NCBI GenBank assembly: GCA_036518915.1
Contig: DATDME010000064.1
Location: 1 to 5,538 of the forward strand
Origin: GCA-016699105 sp036518915
GTDB lineage: Bacteria > Patescibacteriota > Saccharimonadia > UBA4664
Direction: 5' to 3'
DNA: 5,538 nucleotides
Positions 4,015 to 5,538 of this stretch are shown piece after piece (the first letter of the stretch is position 1; the number at the start of each line of letters is the position of its first letter). The notes under the pieces are model-generated. The model worked only from the letters and a program-made list of their open reading frames with translations, did not search any database and was not told where the DNA came from. Made by a program: the position numbers and the translations under genes.

Positions 4015-5538
4015 TTATGTGGGTAGTGTAAAGCCAAAGGTGCTGCCCTTGCCCTCCTCGGAGGCAAAAATCAGCCGCCCGCCTTGATCTTCAATCACTC
4101 TTTTGGCTAGGTAAAGCCCTAATCCGGTACCGTCGGGCCGGACGGACTTGGCATTATCCGCCCGGTAGAATTTGGCAAACAGCTTAGGTTTTTCGGCTTC
4201 GGGAACACCAATGCCCGTGTCGGTGACGGTGAGGGTGGCTTCATTGCCCGGTCCGGTGGATAATTTAACGTGCACGCCGCCCTTTTGCGTGTAGTACAAG
4301 GCGTTGTCGATGAAGTTCATGATGACCTGGCGGGTTTTGCTCTCATCGAGGTTGGCCGGCACCGGGTGGCCGGGCAGCTCAAGCGTGAGGCTCAGGCCCT
4401 TGCGCTGGGCGGCTGGCTGGAGCTGGTGCACCTCTTGTTCCACAATGCCGGCCAGCTCAGTGGGCTGGCGCTGGATCATGAACCGGCCGGAGTTCAGCCG
4501 GGAGACGTTGAGCATGTCGCCGGCCATATAGACCATTTTTTCGGCGGCCTCCAGCGCGTAGCTCACGAATTCCCGCTGGTCTTTGGTCATGTTGTGCTTG
4601 TCACTATCGAGCGCCATGACCAAGTAGCCGGTGATGGCAGTGAGGGGCGTGCCAAGCTGGTGCGAGGCCATGCTAATGAACTCGTCCTTGGTTTTGTCCA
4701 GGGCGCGCAGGTTCCGGTTGGCGGCCTTGAGCCGCTTGGTGGCATCGCGGATGCGCTCCTGGAGCGTGACATTGAAGGTGGCAATTTCGTCGTAGGCCTT
4801 GGCGTTGGCAATGGCCACGGCCAGTTCATTACGCATAATTTCCAGGACGGCCAGGTCTTGGTTGGCGTACGGCGTGCCGGCCTGCTTGTCGCCCAGCACC
4901 AGGTAGCCGACGAGCTCGCCGTGGGCCCGCAGCTGCATCACCACTTGGATGTCGAGCTCGGTCAATGATTGCCTGAGGTCGCCGGCGGCCAGTTGTTCGA
5001 CCACCATGAAGGGATGCCGGAGCAAAAACAGGCTATCGCCGGTCAACCGGCCGTGCGGCAGCCGGCCGTGAGCGGCCTGGCCGTAGACGTGGCCGTCGTC
5101 CAGCACGATGAGTTGAGCGTTGGTTAATCGCATGTCCTGGGTGAGCTCTTTCAGGAATTTGTCCAACAGCGGCACAAGTTTAAGCTCGTTGGCAAAGATG
5201 TGCGTCACGCGGTCCAGCAGCCGCTGCGGGTCGTATTGGTCGCGGAAGAATATCCGGTCGGTGGCGCGCTCAAAAAACCGACGCAACGGTGGCAGCGTAA
5301 ACGCGATTAAGATTGAGAATCCAACGAACAGTACGTTCTGCAGAACGGTCAGGCGGGCCGTGATAAAGAACACATTAAATAACAGATAGAGCGCTAGGGT
5401 GTAAAGCAGCGTCAGGGTTGCTAACAGCAAGATGTAGGCCACGGAACGGGCCACCACAAAGCGCATATCAAGTAAGTGGTGGCGGATCATGGCGTAGGCC
5501 GTCAGCGCCACGAAAATGAGGAAGGCCGCTGGGCCCAC
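4015..5538 (-). CDS. Membrane sensor histidine kinase with GAF domain (5' end outside window)
   Basis: At least 507 residues are visible, with the frame open to the window edge, so the GTG there is probably internal and more membrane segments lie upstream. Visible order: end of a membrane helix (about 1-18), MIRHHLLDMRFVVARS linker, membrane helices at about 32-58 and 65-83, an amphipathic linker FFERATDRIFFRDQYD, a GAF-like domain (about 105-248), a coiled coil (250-285), the dimerisation/phosphotransfer domain with phospho-His293 in ASHQLGTP, and the ATPase domain (about 395-507): N-box N408 and N412, G1 box DTGIG (440-444), F-box LFAKF and G2 box GTGLG (470-474). All catalytic boxes are intact. 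It should autophosphorylate at the inner membrane face in response to a membrane or GAF ligand and phosphorylate the two downstream receivers. The membrane layout and H-box style resemble kinases of Saccharibacteria and other candidate phyla. TAA stop at 4017-4015. Confidence 0.95.
   Translation of the reverse strand: MGPAAFLIFVALTAYAMIRHHLLDMRFVVARSVAYILLLATLTLLYTLALYLLFNVFFITARLTVLQNVLFVGFSILIAFTLPPLRRFFERATDRIFFRDQYDPQRLLDRVTHIFANELKLVPLLDKFLKELTQDMRLTNAQLIVLDDGHVYGQAAHGRLPHGRLTGDSLFLLRHPFMVVEQLAAGDLRQSLTELDIQVVMQLRAHGELVGYLVLGDKQAGTPYANQDLAVLEIMRNELAVAIANAKAYDEIATFNVTLQERIRDATKRLKAANRNLRALDKTKDEFISMASHQLGTPLTAITGYLVMALDSDKHNMTKDQREFVSYALEAAEKMVYMAGDMLNVSRLNSGRFMIQRQPTELAGIVEQEVHQLQPAAQRKGLSLTLELPGHPVPANLDESKTRQVIMNFIDNALYYTQKGGVHVKLSTGPGNEATLTVTDTGIGVPEAEKPKLFAKFYRADNAKSVRPDGTGLGLYLAKRVIEDQGGRLIFASEEGKGSTFGFTLPT

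Noticed and set aside
4270..4968. 232-residue open frame on the plus strand
   Set aside because: It is antisense to the well-supported histidine kinase; its composition is that of a shadow frame in GC-rich DNA.
1..5538. CRISPR array, toxin-antitoxin pair or riboswitch
   Set aside because: No regularly spaced repeats, no small overlapping gene pair and no recognisable aptamer were seen on either strand.

Overview
The window looks like chromosomal DNA of a bacterium from the Candidate Phyla Radiation, most likely a Saccharibacteria (TM7) relative. This rests on the style of the membrane histidine kinase and the two free-standing receiver proteins on the right (kinase H-box SHQLGTP; receivers ending near T-N-x-x-N/G and Y-I-V-K) and on compact tRNA genes with encoded CCA. 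It is a judgement from sequence style, not a database result; the left half would also fit an actinobacterium.

Left part (1-581): mobile-element debris. The C-terminal end of an IS630-family transposase runs in from the window edge and ends at 249. A short fragment of an IS256-family (mutator-type) transposase follows at once (about 251-341), then an AT-rich stretch with candidate promoters and AAGCTT-containing direct repeats.

Centre-left (582-2030): a two-gene operon of small exported proteins (255 and 176 aa, both with clear signal peptides, 17 nt apart). The first resembles uncharacterised secreted proteins of Streptomyces and relatives. Its 3' side holds a 73-nt tRNA-like fold (1908-1980) and then a long terminator hairpin (1988-2025).

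Centre (2027-2690): the decayed C-terminal half of a large serine recombinase (zinc ribbon, coiled coil, C-terminal tail) broken by at least four frame changes and lacking the catalytic domain. A perfect terminator hairpin (2693-2720) separates it from a minus-strand tRNA operon: promoter (3104-3132), tRNA-Phe(GAA), a long hairpin-forming spacer, tRNA-Gly(GCC). The tRNA-Gly has an apparent U19-A56 pair replacing the nearly universal G19-C56 elbow pair.

Right part (3129-5538): a minus-strand signalling operon. A membrane-bound GAF-containing histidine kinase (start outside the window) is followed by two receiver-only response regulators. The kinase probably phosphorylates one or both receivers, which must act through protein partners since they carry no output domain. 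The -35 element of the tRNA promoter overlaps the stop codon of the last receiver gene.

Overall, a stable housekeeping block (two-component operon plus tRNAs) borders an accessory block of transposon and recombinase remnants around a secreted-protein operon. If the contig is not chimeric, that operon is a candidate gene acquisition from an actinobacterium, the group on which known Saccharibacteria live.
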